From Candidatus Hydrogenedens sp. (GTDB lineage: Bacteria > Hydrogenedentota > Hydrogenedentia > Hydrogenedentales > Hydrogenedentaceae), in the NCBI GenBank assembly GCA_035361075.1, contig DAOSBX010000003.1, positions 78,482 through 142,481 of the forward strand: DNA of 64,000 nucleotides, read 5' to 3'. A program made the translations under genes and the position numbers. The notes beneath the pieces are model-generated. The model was given only the letters and a program-made list of their open reading frames with translations. It did no database searches and was not told where the DNA came from. Shown piece after piece: positions 26,880 to 36,175 of this stretch. Position 1 is the stretch's first letter. The number at the start of each line of letters is the position of its first letter.

Positions 26880-28313
26880 TCAATCTTCAGGTTTTTCACC
26901 AGCAGGAGCCATCTTAACAATTCGCGGATAAAACACTGCCACTGGTACCACAAGGTCACTTTGTTCTTCCATCACTTTATCTATATTCTTATAGACCAAA
27001 GGAATTTCATCTACCCCCGCTGTTAATACTGTAATCCGTCGCTCCTTTAATAGAGATTCCACTTTTTTCCATGATAACGTCTTTTTAGCTTGAGCACGAC
27101 TCATAACACGTCCAGCCCCATGGGCAGCAGAACGCAATGAATCCTCATTTCCTAATCCCCTAACGATATAAGCAGGACTTGCCATAGACCCTGGAATAAT
27201 ACCTAACTGACCTTGTTCTGCAGGTGTAGCACCTTTACGATGAACAATAACCTCACGACCATCATGAATTTCCTTCCATGCAAAATTATGGTGATTTTCA
27301 ACACTCCACAAAATAGGCACACCAAGATTCTTACTTATATGTGTATGGATACATTCATGGTTCGCCTGGGCATATTTCCCCATCAACTGCATAGCCTCCC
27401 AGTATTCTTGCCCAGTGTGTGAGTCTAAAGATAACCACGCAAGATGTTGAAACTGTTTCGGTAGTTCTGGATGTCGTTGTCTTGCAATCTTACTGTAATA
27501 TTCACATACCAAAGAACCTGTTCCACGACTACCACTATGGGTTAGAAGTGCCAAATATTTTCCCTTAGCAAGCGGAAGTTCATCTGTGATAACCTCCAAA
27601 ATTCCAAATTCAACAAAATGATTTCCACTACCACTGGTACCTAATTGGTCCCATGCCTTATCCTTATGCTCACGAGTTACAGGGGAAATATTCCAGTCCA
27701 AATCCATGACAGGATGCTGTCTCCGTGGCTTGAATGTAGAACCTACTCCAAATCGTGTTTCCTGTTCAATGGCTTTTTTTAGTCGTGTAGGTTCTTCATC
27801 AATAATTTTAGGATGCAACTCGAAAACACTTAGTTTTACCCTGCAGGCAATATCTACACCGACTGCAAACGGGATAACAGCATTATCAGTGGCTAATACT
27901 CCTCCGATAGGCAAACCATAACCAACATGAGCATCAGGCATAAGAGCCCCACGTACCGATACAGGAAGCGAGCAAGCATTACGTATCTGTTGGATAGATT
28001 CCTCGTCAATTTCTGTGCCCCATATCTTAAAAGGTGCTTTGGTTGGTTTTGAAAAATCATCAGAAAATAGTTCTTTAGTATGAGAAATAACCGTCTGTTG
28101 AAATTCAGGCATACTTTGATAAACAGACCGTGCTAATTCACCCCAGAGAGAGTTATTCACAAATGTGCCTGGATTACGAATAATAACTCGCAACATCCGT
28201 TTTGCCTCTTTTTTAGACATCCCATCTTTTATCGCTTTGTTAAAAGATTGCAGAGCCAACTCTCTTATTGATTTCGTTGTATATCCTGTCTGAATTAATT
28301 CTTTTTCTTTCAT
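26880..28313 (-). CDS. rtcB: RNA-splicing ligase RtcB
   Basis: A 477-residue 3'-phosphate/5'-OH RNA ligase. Family motifs are present in order: MPDAHVGYGLPIGGVLA, GVDIACRV (metal-binding Asp/Cys), GSGNHFVEFG, LLTHSGSRG, and AAHGAGRVMSR, whose His is the guanylylated residue of the family. It repairs broken RNA using GTP and Mn2+. No archease or rtcA gene is adjacent. Residues 1-60 form an additional helical N-terminal segment before the usual core. Confidence 0.95.
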   Translation of the reverse strand: MKEKELIQTGYTTKSIRELALQSFNKAIKDGMSKKEAKRMLRVIIRNPGTFVNNSLWGELARSVYQSMPEFQQTVISHTKELFSDDFSKPTKAPFKIWGTEIDEESIQQIRNACSLPVSVRGALMPDAHVGYGLPIGGVLATDNAVIPFAVGVDIACRVKLSVFELHPKIIDEEPTRLKKAIEQETRFGVGSTFKPRRQHPVMDLDWNISPVTREHKDKAWDQLGTSGSGNHFVEFGILEVITDELPLAKGKYLALLTHSGSRGTGSLVCEYYSKIARQRHPELPKQFQHLAWLSLDSHTGQEYWEAMQLMGKYAQANHECIHTHISKNLGVPILWSVENHHNFAWKEIHDGREVIVHRKGATPAEQGQLGIIPGSMASPAYIVRGLGNEDSLRSAAHGAGRVMSRAQAKKTLSWKKVESLLKERRITVLTAGVDEIPLVYKNIDKVMEEQSDLVVPVAVFYPRIVKMAPAGEKPED

Positions 28314-28370
28314 ATCAAAAATCAGCCTTGTAGTGAAAAATAAAACTTACCTATTAAAATAACGATATAA

Positions 28371-28889
28371 CTACAAACTTTGAATATAGAGGTTTAATAG
28401 TTCTCTATGAGCTGTAAATGCCAGCTGTGGAAGTTGGTCATGTAAAAAAAATTGTGCCTCTGAAACGTCACTACCCGCCTTAATTTCTCCTTTCCAACGG
28501 TTAACGACAAAACCCAATACTAAAATAGTACCCGTTTGTTGACTTGGTTGTGCGGAAATCCCTAAAAGTTGAATTTGTTCCGCAATAAGACCTGTTTCTT
28601 CATACAATTCCCGTACTGCCGATTCCTCCGTAGTCTCCCCAAGTTCCATGTACCCTCCTGGAAGAGTCCATTGACCAAAAGCAGGATAGATTGCCCGTTT
28701 TGTAAGAAGTAAATCCTTACCTGTTCTTGTTACAAAACAACATGTCGCAGGAGTCGGATTGTGATAATAAAACCTTTGACAGGAACTACAAAAAGGACGT
28801 GGCTTCTCCCCATCATCTGTAAGTATCAATGCATTCCCACAGACGGCACAAAAACGCCATGGAAACGGCTCAATAAAATGTATTGGCAT
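28371..28889 (-). CDS. NUDIX hydrolase with N-terminal zinc ribbon
   Basis: A 172-residue protein. The N-terminus holds a zinc ribbon (FCAVCGNAL and FCSSCQRF) followed by YYHNPTPATCCFV, as in NudC-related proteins. The Nudix box runs from GGYMELGETTEESA into RELYEETGL, intact with its Glu residues. It hydrolyses a nucleoside-diphosphate-linked substrate; NADH, ADP-ribose or similar is possible, but length and sequence do not decide it. It is a single gene downstream of the divergent hydrolase region. Confidence 0.9.
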   Translation of the reverse strand: MPIHFIEPFPWRFCAVCGNALILTDDGEKPRPFCSSCQRFYYHNPTPATCCFVTRTGKDLLLTKRAIYPAFGQWTLPGGYMELGETTEESAVRELYEETGLIAEQIQLLGISAQPSQQTGTILVLGFVVNRWKGEIKAGSDVSEAQFFLHDQLPQLAFTAHRELLNLYIQSL

Positions 28890-29003
28890 AATCCAATCCT
28901 TCTGCCTATTTACAAAATAAATTTAGATTATATTAATATATTATAATTCTTTTTTAATTGTGCCATTTTATTTTTTTTTAACGATAATAAAAAGGAAGAA
29001 ACA

Positions 29004-31040
29004 ATGTCATATTTAAAAACATTTTGTATCGGTTGGATAGTGTACTGTTTTGTAGTTATGTTTGTAAATGCAGACGAATTGGATTGGAAAGTCCTCTCAA
29101 AATATGATAGCGCTATTAAACCAAATGAAATGATGAAAACATACCTAAATCAACAAGCCGAAGAATACTTAAAAAAATCAAAAGACGAATCTTCTTATTT
29201 CCCTGAAAAGGAAAGTATAGAATCATACAAAAAAGAAAAGAGAGAATTACTATGGAACCTATTAGGAGGTAGACCTGAACCTACTCCTCTTAATCCCAAA
29301 ATAATTCGCACAGGACAAAAGAAAACATATCGATATGAGGTTTTACACTTTGAAAGTCGCCCTAATTTCTATGTTACGTCCGTTCTATATCTACCATTAT
29401 CTCCACCACCTTACTCAGCAGTTCTCATTCCTTGTGGGCATTCCTTAGAAGCAAAAGGTTATAAAGAATACCAAAAATTAGGAATTCTTTTAGCACAAAA
29501 TGGAATTTCCGCTTTAATTTATGACCCCCCAGGACAAGGTGAGAGAATCACATTTATCAAAGATAATGGAGAACCTGATATTTGGGGAACGACAGAACAT
29601 ACTGTTCTCGGGTTAGGCTGTATTCTTTTAGGAACGAACTATGCACAATATGAGATATGGGACGGGATTAGAGCCGTTGATTATATTCAGAGTCGAAATG
29701 ACATCCGAAAAGAAAAAATAGGTTGTAGTGGTAACTCAGGAGGTGGTACCCAAACTGCATATCTTATGGCTATCGAGCCACGAATTTATGCCTCTGCTCC
29801 ATCTTGTTATCTTACATCGTGGGAACGGTTATTAAACACTATTGGTCCCCAAGATGCAGAACAAAATATTTTTTCACAAATTAAGTATGGTCTTGACCAT
29901 TCTATGTATCTGTTTTTACATGCTCCAAATCCTGTGCTTATATGCTGTGCCACCAGAGACTTTTTTGATATATCAGGAACATGGAACACGTTCCGAGAAG
30001 CAAAACGATTATATACAAAATTAGGTGTAAATCCCTTATGTGATTTAATCGAGATTAACGAGGAACATGGGCTTAAAAAAATAACACGTGAAGAAATTGT
30101 AGAACGGATGTTATGGTGGTTAGATGGTATCCATAAAGAAGTAGAAGAGCAAATCGACGATTCAGAAATACTTAATAAAGATGAATATCAAGTATGTTCA
30201 GAAGGCAATGTGAAAACCATTCCTAATAACCGTTCCATTTTAGATATAAATAGGGAGCAAGAAAAAGTATTCTCAAAAGAGAGAGAACAATTTTGGAACA
30301 CCTCAACATTAGAGCAAAAACAAGCAAAAGTTTCTGAATTAATCAATGCTCCTTTATGGAAAGATGTGTCTCAACCTGAGATAATCGAGTTTTCAAAATG
30401 TAAGTCAAAAGAATTCCCAAACGCAGTATCTATTATCCCTTTTATAATAAAACCAGAAGAAAAAATAGTATTACCTGGCATTCTTTTCGAATCTACTAAA
30501 TCACCCGAGAGAGTTATTATTTATACAAACCCAGAGGGTAAACAATCCGAACCTGACCGAATCAATGACTGGTTAAAACAAAAAATAAATGTTTTTGCTG
30601 TGGACTTAAGAGGTTCAGGAGAAACACTACCAACTCCAAGCAATAATGATATAACAAGAACTGTGGGTCTTGGATGGGAAGATGTCTTCCGTGCTTATCT
30701 TATCGGAAAATCCTATGTCGGGATGCGAGTTGTAGATTATTTCTCAATAATTAAATATGTAAAAACAAAATACAAAGATAATGTCAAGATAAACATTGAT
30801 GCATCAGGTGTTTTATGTGTTCCCGCTATTCATGCAGTATTTTTACTTTTACCGAATGAGATTTCAATGACGTTGCGAGGTTTAACATCATGGAAACAAA
30901 TTATTGATAATCCAAGAATACAAGGACAAATTACAAATGCAGTTCATGACGCCTTAAAATGGTATGATATACCCCAATTAATATCAACAATAGATAGTAC
31001 AAGGATAAATATCCTTGCTTCTGAAGTTCCAACCTTTTAA
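29004..31040 (+). CDS. Secreted tandem alpha/beta-hydrolase-like protein
   Basis: A 678-residue exported protein with signal peptide (FCIGWIVYCFVVMFVNA). The first half (about 90-375) is an alpha/beta hydrolase of the acetyl-xylan-esterase/dienelactone-hydrolase type: the nucleophile elbow is GNSGGG in GCSGNSGGGTQTAYL, an Asp region is CATRDFFD, and a His is in EEHGLKK. The second half (about 430-678) looks like a degenerate copy of the same fold (VIIYTNPEGK, VFAVDLRGSGE) without a clear nucleophile. A polysaccharide esterase role is likely but unproven. An AAAAGGAAG ribosome site precedes the ATG. Confidence 0.8.
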   Translation: MSYLKTFCIGWIVYCFVVMFVNADELDWKVLSKYDSAIKPNEMMKTYLNQQAEEYLKKSKDESSYFPEKESIESYKKEKRELLWNLLGGRPEPTPLNPKIIRTGQKKTYRYEVLHFESRPNFYVTSVLYLPLSPPPYSAVLIPCGHSLEAKGYKEYQKLGILLAQNGISALIYDPPGQGERITFIKDNGEPDIWGTTEHTVLGLGCILLGTNYAQYEIWDGIRAVDYIQSRNDIRKEKIGCSGNSGGGTQTAYLMAIEPRIYASAPSCYLTSWERLLNTIGPQDAEQNIFSQIKYGLDHSMYLFLHAPNPVLICCATRDFFDISGTWNTFREAKRLYTKLGVNPLCDLIEINEEHGLKKITREEIVERMLWWLDGIHKEVEEQIDDSEILNKDEYQVCSEGNVKTIPNNRSILDINREQEKVFSKEREQFWNTSTLEQKQAKVSELINAPLWKDVSQPEIIEFSKCKSKEFPNAVSIIPFIIKPEEKIVLPGILFESTKSPERVIIYTNPEGKQSEPDRINDWLKQKINVFAVDLRGSGETLPTPSNNDITRTVGLGWEDVFRAYLIGKSYVGMRVVDYFSIIKYVKTKYKDNVKINIDASGVLCVPAIHAVFLLLPNEISMTLRGLTSWKQIIDNPRIQGQITNAVHDALKWYDIPQLISTIDSTRINILASEVPTF

Positions 31041-31054
31041 TGAAGTGATTATAA

Positions 31055-31894
31055 ATGTCTAAAAAACATTCAAATATAATACAGGCACTATTTATATTTT
31101 TTTCTCTTATTTTTTTATTAAATAATAAAGCAACTTCCAACGAACAGGCTAACGAAGAAAAAATGTCATGTGAATTAACATCAGAAGAATTTGAGAATAG
31201 CCGTTGGTTCTGGTTCGTTAGTTTGGTGAATCCATACCCAAAAATGGAAAGTGAAAAACCTGTTAAAGAATTGTTTGACCCTATCATGGAATTTTTTGCC
31301 CCAGACCAGAAACCTGTAAAAACCGTGAGCGATTTTAGGGATGACCATTTAATTTGGGCACCTCATGCAGGATTTGGTTACCAGATAAATTCAAAATGGA
31401 CGGTAACAGCACAGGGTGGGGGAGAAGGAGGAAAAATTCGAACAAAACAAACTCATCCTTCAATATTATTAATGCCATTACATACAGACTTTGAAATTCA
31501 ACGAGGTGCTTTTTATCTTGGGTCTGGTGTTCACTATTCACCATGGGGGGCACCAGAGCACCGAGATTTTAGTTCGTGGAAAGAACGAATTAAAGCCACT
31601 CGTCCATACCTTTCTACTTCTCTCACATATACCTACGCTACTTATGATGCTAAAGTTAAAGTAAAATTCCGACCGTTTCTGTATTTGGTAGATTTAGATT
31701 TATCAGATGAATGGCATACAGTTAGTTTAGATACCAATATTGGTTTTGAGGTTCCACTTAATAAAAGAGATGAATTTGTATTTTCATTTGGCTATTCGAA
31801 GTTTGCCCAACTTAATGAAGATTTCGATAGTTTTACATTTACAGTCGAATTTAAACGCTACCTTCAAAAGAAAAAGACACAAAAACAAGACTAA
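31055..31894 (+). CDS. Putative outer-membrane beta-barrel-like secreted protein
   Basis: A 279-residue protein with a hydrophobic signal segment (IIQALFIFFSLIFLLNN). The mature part alternates aromatic and polar residues in strand-like stretches (HAGFGYQINSKWTVTAQGG, GAFYLGSGVHY, LSTSLTYTYATY, EFVFSFGYSKFAQL), and the penultimate strand FTFTVEFKRYL ends in aromatic/basic residues. This suggests a small outer-membrane barrel. No family could be named. It follows the hydrolase gene by 14 bases and is probably co-transcribed. Confidence 0.7.
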   Translation: MSKKHSNIIQALFIFFSLIFLLNNKATSNEQANEEKMSCELTSEEFENSRWFWFVSLVNPYPKMESEKPVKELFDPIMEFFAPDQKPVKTVSDFRDDHLIWAPHAGFGYQINSKWTVTAQGGGEGGKIRTKQTHPSILLMPLHTDFEIQRGAFYLGSGVHYSPWGAPEHRDFSSWKERIKATRPYLSTSLTYTYATYDAKVKVKFRPFLYLVDLDLSDEWHTVSLDTNIGFEVPLNKRDEFVFSFGYSKFAQLNEDFDSFTFTVEFKRYLQKKKTQKQD

Positions 31895-32030
31895 TTAAAG
31901 CCTATTCATCCAGAATAGTTAAAATGAAACCCATTAACCCAACACGTGACAAAACACTTTTGCCTGCATTTAACATCTCAGTTCACGAAATTAAAAACAT
32001 GATATTTTTCGGAAAATTGGGAAAATAAAA

Positions 32031-34763
32031 TCAATTTAAAATCAGTTCCGCTATAAACTCCTGCCCCGTCGGTTTTTTTAAAACAAAACCTAACTTAGCA
32101 CATACCCTCAACATAGCCCGATTTTCAGGTAATATTGTCCCATATAAACGATGAACACCTTCAGTACGAGCAATTTGTATTAAACGTCTCAACATTTCTG
32201 TTCCTAAACCATGACCTTGAAACAGGTCACTAATCATCAACGCAAATTCTGCATCTTGTGTCCCATAAATTTTTACTATCCTACCCACTCCTAATATTGC
32301 ATTTTCACCTGTTTCCTTATTTTTCTCTACCGCAACTAATGCAATACTACGGTCATAATCTACAAAACATATTTCTGTAAGACGTTCATGTTGGGTACGG
32401 ACATGAAGTGGCTGGAGTTGAAAATATCTAAAATAAACTGTGTTATCACTTAGTGTTTCATGAAAACGAATCATTAAACTTTCATCTTCAGGACGTATAG
32501 GCCTAAGAATAATTTCATTGCCCTTTCGTGATGTCCAACTAAAAGTATATTCATTAGGATATGGCCTTATAGCCAATTTTGGAAAAGACTCTATCGGTGT
32601 ATCTATCGGATAAAGCAAAATAGAGGCATTCAACGCTACAATTCGTTTCGGTGAAATAACTATCGGATTTAGTTCCATTCCCTGAATTAATCGCTGTTCA
32701 CAGATAAGATAACTAAATTGGACAAGTAAACGTTCTAACTCCTCCAAATTAAAGCCTTTACAAATTTTACCTTCCTTTAATGATTTATAAATGTTTGTAT
32801 CTTCTATCATTCTACGGGCTAATGTCGTATTTAAGGGTGGTAACCCTGTCGCTCTATCCTCAAAGATAGATAACATTTTTCCACCTGAACAAAAATATAT
32901 ATAAGGACCAAATAGCGGGTCTACATGGCTTCCAATGCAAATCTCAATCCCATCTCTTGGAACTAATGGTTGCACCGCTATCCCTGGGAATGCACATGCT
33001 TCTTTCCCATCCGTAACGAAATCAAGTAAAGAACGAAATGCTTTACGAACCGCTTTTTCATCATGCAAATTAAGTAGAACACCACCCGGGTCCGCAGATA
33101 CTTTCCCCGAAAGAAGAACTCGACGCAAAACTACTGGATAACCTATGTTCTTAGCAATATGAACTGCTTCTGTTTCATCATGAGCAATATGAGTCTCAAT
33201 TAGGTTAATTCCATAACTTGCCAGAACATCCCGTGTAGCTGATGGAGGTAAAATGCTTTGACCCTGACGTACTGCATATTCGATGGTATTTTTGGCAAGA
33301 ATTTTATTTGAAAGATGTTCACTGGTTTCCTCATGCGCACTTGGAGTTTCATAAAGTCCCTTTAATTGATAAGAGTAATGCCACATCGAAAGGAAAATTC
33401 TCGCCGCAATATCAGGATAATCCAATGTAGGTATTCCCGCATTATTCAATGCCTGTTGCCCATCCTCCACTTTATAACCACCCATCCAGCTCGCAAGGAT
33501 AGGCTTTTTCATCGGATTTTTCACCTTGATTAATTCTTCGGCTGTTTCTAATGGCTTGGTCATAACTTGAGGCGTTAAGATAACTAAAAGTCCGTCCGCA
33601 TTCTCGTCTTTCAAAACAATCTCCGCTGATTGTGCATATCGTTTAGGGTCTGCATTCGCTAATAAATCAATCGGATTGTCATGATTCCAATAAGGTGGCA
33701 AAATCTGATTTAACTCTTCCATGGTCTTTTCAGATAGCGAAGCTATTTTCCCACCCATAGATACAAGAGCATCTGTAGCTAAAATACTTGGTCCAGCCGC
33801 ATTACTAATTATGGCAAGTCGATTCCCTTTAGGTCGCGGTTGTTTCCCTAACACAATAGCCATATCAAATAACTGTTGAATATTATCCACACGCAATACA
33901 CCACATCTTTTTAAAGCCGCTGAAAATACCTCATCACTACATTGCTCTCCACCCACATAATAAGGTGTATTTCTTGCTAATTTCGCACCTAATTCCGTTC
34001 TACCCCCCTTTAATAAAATGATGGGTTTATGCAAAGCAACCTCACGTGCCGCAGAAAGAAAAGAACGAACATCACCCAACGCTTGCATGTATATAACAAT
34101 ACTTTTCGTATAAGGGTCATCACCTAAATAATAAATTAAATCAGCCCAATTTACATCCACCATCGTCCCAAAAGAAACAAATTTACTAAAACCCACCTTT
34201 ACATGAAAACTCCAATCTAAAATAGCCGCTCCAACCGCACCGCTCTGAGTAATAAAACCTACAGTCCCTTTTGATGCTATATGAGGTGCAAACGCTGAAT
34301 TCAACCCTATAATGGGATTCATAATTCCTAAACTATTCGGACCAATGACTCGGATTTTGTTCGGATAAATAATATTCTTAATTTCTTCTTCAAGTGCTTT
34401 CCCTGCTTCTCCTGTTTCACTAAAACCCGCCGAAATAATGATACATCCTTTTACTGAGCAACGAATACATTCCTTAATAATATTAGGAACAGTTTGAGCA
34501 GGTGTTATGATAATCGCAAGATCTATAGGTTCTGGAATAGAACCAATATCTGGATAAGCCAACATCCCTAAAACCTGATGACGATTAGGATTTACCGCAT
34601 ATACCGTCCCCCCAAACGGATTACTAATCAGATTCCACAACACTGTCCGTCCCACGCTATCCAGTTTGTCTGTTGCACCAATCACTGCTACAGCACGGGG
34701 CATAAAAAAAGCATCCAATGGATGTCGTATTTCTTCATCTACACGAATCGGTTGTATCGACAT
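32031..34763 (-). CDS. Pat-type protein acyltransferase: inactive ADP-forming acyl-CoA synthetase fused to GNAT
   Basis: A 910-residue protein. Domain order: CoA-binding Rossmann domain (AVAVIGATDKLDSVG), succinyl-CoA-ligase-like flavodoxin domains (TQSGAVGAAI), ATP-grasp (about 500-720) and a C-terminal GNAT domain (about 740-910) with FQGHGLGTEMLRRL. In active acetyl-CoA synthetases an SHTG motif supplies the phosphohistidine; here residues ~258-270 read ARNTPYYVGG, so the His is missing. That is the pattern of Pat/PatZ, which senses acetyl-CoA and acetylates lysines of acyl-CoA synthetases. No neighbouring target gene is visible. Confidence 0.87.
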   Translation of the reverse strand: MSIQPIRVDEEIRHPLDAFFMPRAVAVIGATDKLDSVGRTVLWNLISNPFGGTVYAVNPNRHQVLGMLAYPDIGSIPEPIDLAIIITPAQTVPNIIKECIRCSVKGCIIISAGFSETGEAGKALEEEIKNIIYPNKIRVIGPNSLGIMNPIIGLNSAFAPHIASKGTVGFITQSGAVGAAILDWSFHVKVGFSKFVSFGTMVDVNWADLIYYLGDDPYTKSIVIYMQALGDVRSFLSAAREVALHKPIILLKGGRTELGAKLARNTPYYVGGEQCSDEVFSAALKRCGVLRVDNIQQLFDMAIVLGKQPRPKGNRLAIISNAAGPSILATDALVSMGGKIASLSEKTMEELNQILPPYWNHDNPIDLLANADPKRYAQSAEIVLKDENADGLLVILTPQVMTKPLETAEELIKVKNPMKKPILASWMGGYKVEDGQQALNNAGIPTLDYPDIAARIFLSMWHYSYQLKGLYETPSAHEETSEHLSNKILAKNTIEYAVRQGQSILPPSATRDVLASYGINLIETHIAHDETEAVHIAKNIGYPVVLRRVLLSGKVSADPGGVLLNLHDEKAVRKAFRSLLDFVTDGKEACAFPGIAVQPLVPRDGIEICIGSHVDPLFGPYIYFCSGGKMLSIFEDRATGLPPLNTTLARRMIEDTNIYKSLKEGKICKGFNLEELERLLVQFSYLICEQRLIQGMELNPIVISPKRIVALNASILLYPIDTPIESFPKLAIRPYPNEYTFSWTSRKGNEIILRPIRPEDESLMIRFHETLSDNTVYFRYFQLQPLHVRTQHERLTEICFVDYDRSIALVAVEKNKETGENAILGVGRIVKIYGTQDAEFALMISDLFQGHGLGTEMLRRLIQIARTEGVHRLYGTILPENRAMLRVCAKLGFVLKKPTGQEFIAELILN

Positions 34764-34880
34764 AAATATAAACCCAAGTCGTTTATTTATTTTATTTTAC
34801 GTTAACATAATCCATTATTCAAATCAACACATTTTCCCTGCGTCCTCAGCAACAATCTAACCCAGTCCTTACCATCCTTT

Positions 34881-34925
34881 TTGTCTGACCTATCCGACCT
34901 ATCCAACTTGTCCGTCTCGTCCGAT
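34881..34925. repeat. 9-bp GTCCG tandem repeat, site 2
   Basis: Five 9-base units (TTGTCTGAC, CTATCCGAC, CTATCCAAC, TTGTCCGTC, TCGTCCGAT) lie in the divergent gap between the Pat-type gene and the SCP2 gene. Unit length and core match sites 1 and 3. Confidence 0.75.
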
Positions 34926-34993
34926 TCCTATAATACGCACCTATCTATTTGAAATCCAATATCTACATAAGTTACATTTATATGTTGTAAATG

Positions 34994-35012
34994 CTGTGAG
35001 CGAGTCTCACAG
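34994..35012 (+). promoter_or_regulatory. Leader hairpin upstream of the SCP2 gene
   Basis: CTGTGAG and CTCACAG form a perfect 7-bp stem around CGAGT, 34 bases before the ATG. A second complementarity (TTAACC with GGTTTAA) could mask the strong GGGAGG ribosome site. It may be an mRNA-stabilising 5' hairpin or an operator. Confidence 0.4.
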
Positions 35013-35046
35013 TTAAAACTTAACCCATACTGAGGGAGGTTTAACT

Positions 35047-35370
35047 ATGTCCCAAGTAGCAGAATTTTTCAATCAACTCACATCAAAAGTAGACCCCGCT
35101 AAAATTAAGGGTATGAATGTGACCTATCAATTCGTGATTACAGGCGAAGGTGGTGGAGAATGGGCAGTTGCAGTTAGTAACGAGCAACTGACCGTTACTG
35201 AAGGTAAAGCAGAAAAAGCCAATATCACTTTGACCATTTCTGCATCCGATTTCCTTGACTTAGTCGCTGGAAAACTCAATGGACAAACAGCATTCTTGAC
35301 AGGAAAACTAAAGATTCAAGGTGATATGACACTCGCTCTAAAATTACAATCCGTTTTTAATCTCGGCTAA
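35047..35370 (+). CDS. SCP2 sterol-carrier-domain protein
   Basis: A 107-residue single-domain protein. The pattern TYQFVITGEGGGEWAVAVSNEQLTV, then KANITLTISASDFLDLVAGKLNGQTAFLTGKLKIQGD, is characteristic of stand-alone SCP2 domains, which bind lipids or acyl chains in a hydrophobic tunnel. It has no signal peptide, so it is cytoplasmic. A very strong ribosome site (GGGAGG) and a leader hairpin suggest high expression. Ligand is unknown. Confidence 0.92.
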   Translation: MSQVAEFFNQLTSKVDPAKIKGMNVTYQFVITGEGGGEWAVAVSNEQLTVTEGKAEKANITLTISASDFLDLVAGKLNGQTAFLTGKLKIQGDMTLALKLQSVFNLG

Positions 35371-35380
35371 AATTTTTTAA

Positions 35381-35414
35381 GGCAGGAAATACTTACCGTT
35401 AAGTATTTCCTGCC
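35381..35414 (+). terminator. 15-bp perfect hairpin after the SCP2 gene
   Basis: GGCAGGAAATACTTA (35381-35395), loop CCGT, and TAAGTATTTCCTGCC (35400-35414) form a perfect stem just after the SCP2 stop. There is no T tract on the plus strand after it, so it may be an mRNA 3'-end stabiliser or a weak terminator. It ends 3 bases before the next ATG. Confidence 0.6.
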
Positions 35415-35417
35415 ACA

Positions 35418-36164
35418 ATGTATGTGTATTTAATGACAAGAAAAAAAAGTAGATTTAATTTTATTTCGTTTTGTTTCGTTCTTGTTAGTATATACAGTAT
35501 CGATTGTAAAAAGAACAGCGATATTCTAATCTCAGACCACACGTTTGTTTTTGAAAAGAATCCCATCTCCATTCAGTACTTAAAACCTAACAACAAAGAT
35601 AATACAAAAAACATTAATTTTGTAATTTTTGATGAATCTACCACTGATATAGAAAATTATAAATCAGTAATTAACGACTTTTTATTCTCAGGATATGAGA
35701 TTACAATATTGAAATCTGATTGGAAAACAATCCTAAACACTATCTTATCCTCTCCTGATTCTAAAAACAAAGACTATATTCAACTCTGTGAACTCATTAA
35801 TAATCTCCATGAAAAAAAGAATAAAAATATTGTAATAGCCTGGGATGAATTAGTTAACTTTGCAAGTCTGTTTCAGATAAATACAAATTGTGCTGATGGA
35901 TTAATAATTATCTCACCCTCTCTGAATATTAAGATAGATAAAAATGTCGATAAATTATTTTCAAATCCGATGTTAATTATAACAGGAGAATATGACGAAA
36001 AATCTTATAATCTATCTTTAAAACTCCAACAACAAAACCGCTCATTATGTGAAATAAGAACGTATCCTACTGATGAACACGGCTTGGACGTATTACTATA
36101 TTCTGAACATGCAAAAGAACAAATTAAACTTTGGATAGATACAATCACAAAGACTGTAAACTAA
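35418..36164 (+). CDS. Putative lipoprotein or secreted protein of unknown function
   Basis: A 248-residue protein with a basic then hydrophobic N-terminus (RKKSRFNFISFCFVLVSIYS) and a Cys in SIDCKK that could be a lipobox, though it is not ideal. The rest has alternating strands and helices (NFVIFDESTTD, IVIAWDELVNFASLF, PMLIITGEYDEKSYN, YPTDEHGLDVLLYSEHAKEQI). The end resembles the C-terminal part of an alpha/beta hydrolase, with a possible Asp and His, but no nucleophile elbow is visible. An internal ATG at 35433 (MTRKK) is an alternative start. It lies 11 bases before the DTG/PDZ gene and is probably co-transcribed. Confidence 0.65.
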   Translation: MYVYLMTRKKSRFNFISFCFVLVSIYSIDCKKNSDILISDHTFVFEKNPISIQYLKPNNKDNTKNINFVIFDESTTDIENYKSVINDFLFSGYEITILKSDWKTILNTILSSPDSKNKDYIQLCELINNLHEKKNKNIVIAWDELVNFASLFQINTNCADGLIIISPSLNIKIDKNVDKLFSNPMLIITGEYDEKSYNLSLKLQQQNRSLCEIRTYPTDEHGLDVLLYSEHAKEQIKLWIDTITKTVN

Positions 36165-36175
36165 CTGTTTAATCG

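Noticed and set aside
31924..32028. 34-codon plus-strand ORF (MKPINPTRDK...) between the barrel-like gene and the Pat-type gene
   Set aside because: It has no ribosome site, an ordinary composition and lies in a convergent gap; nothing separates it from a chance ORF.
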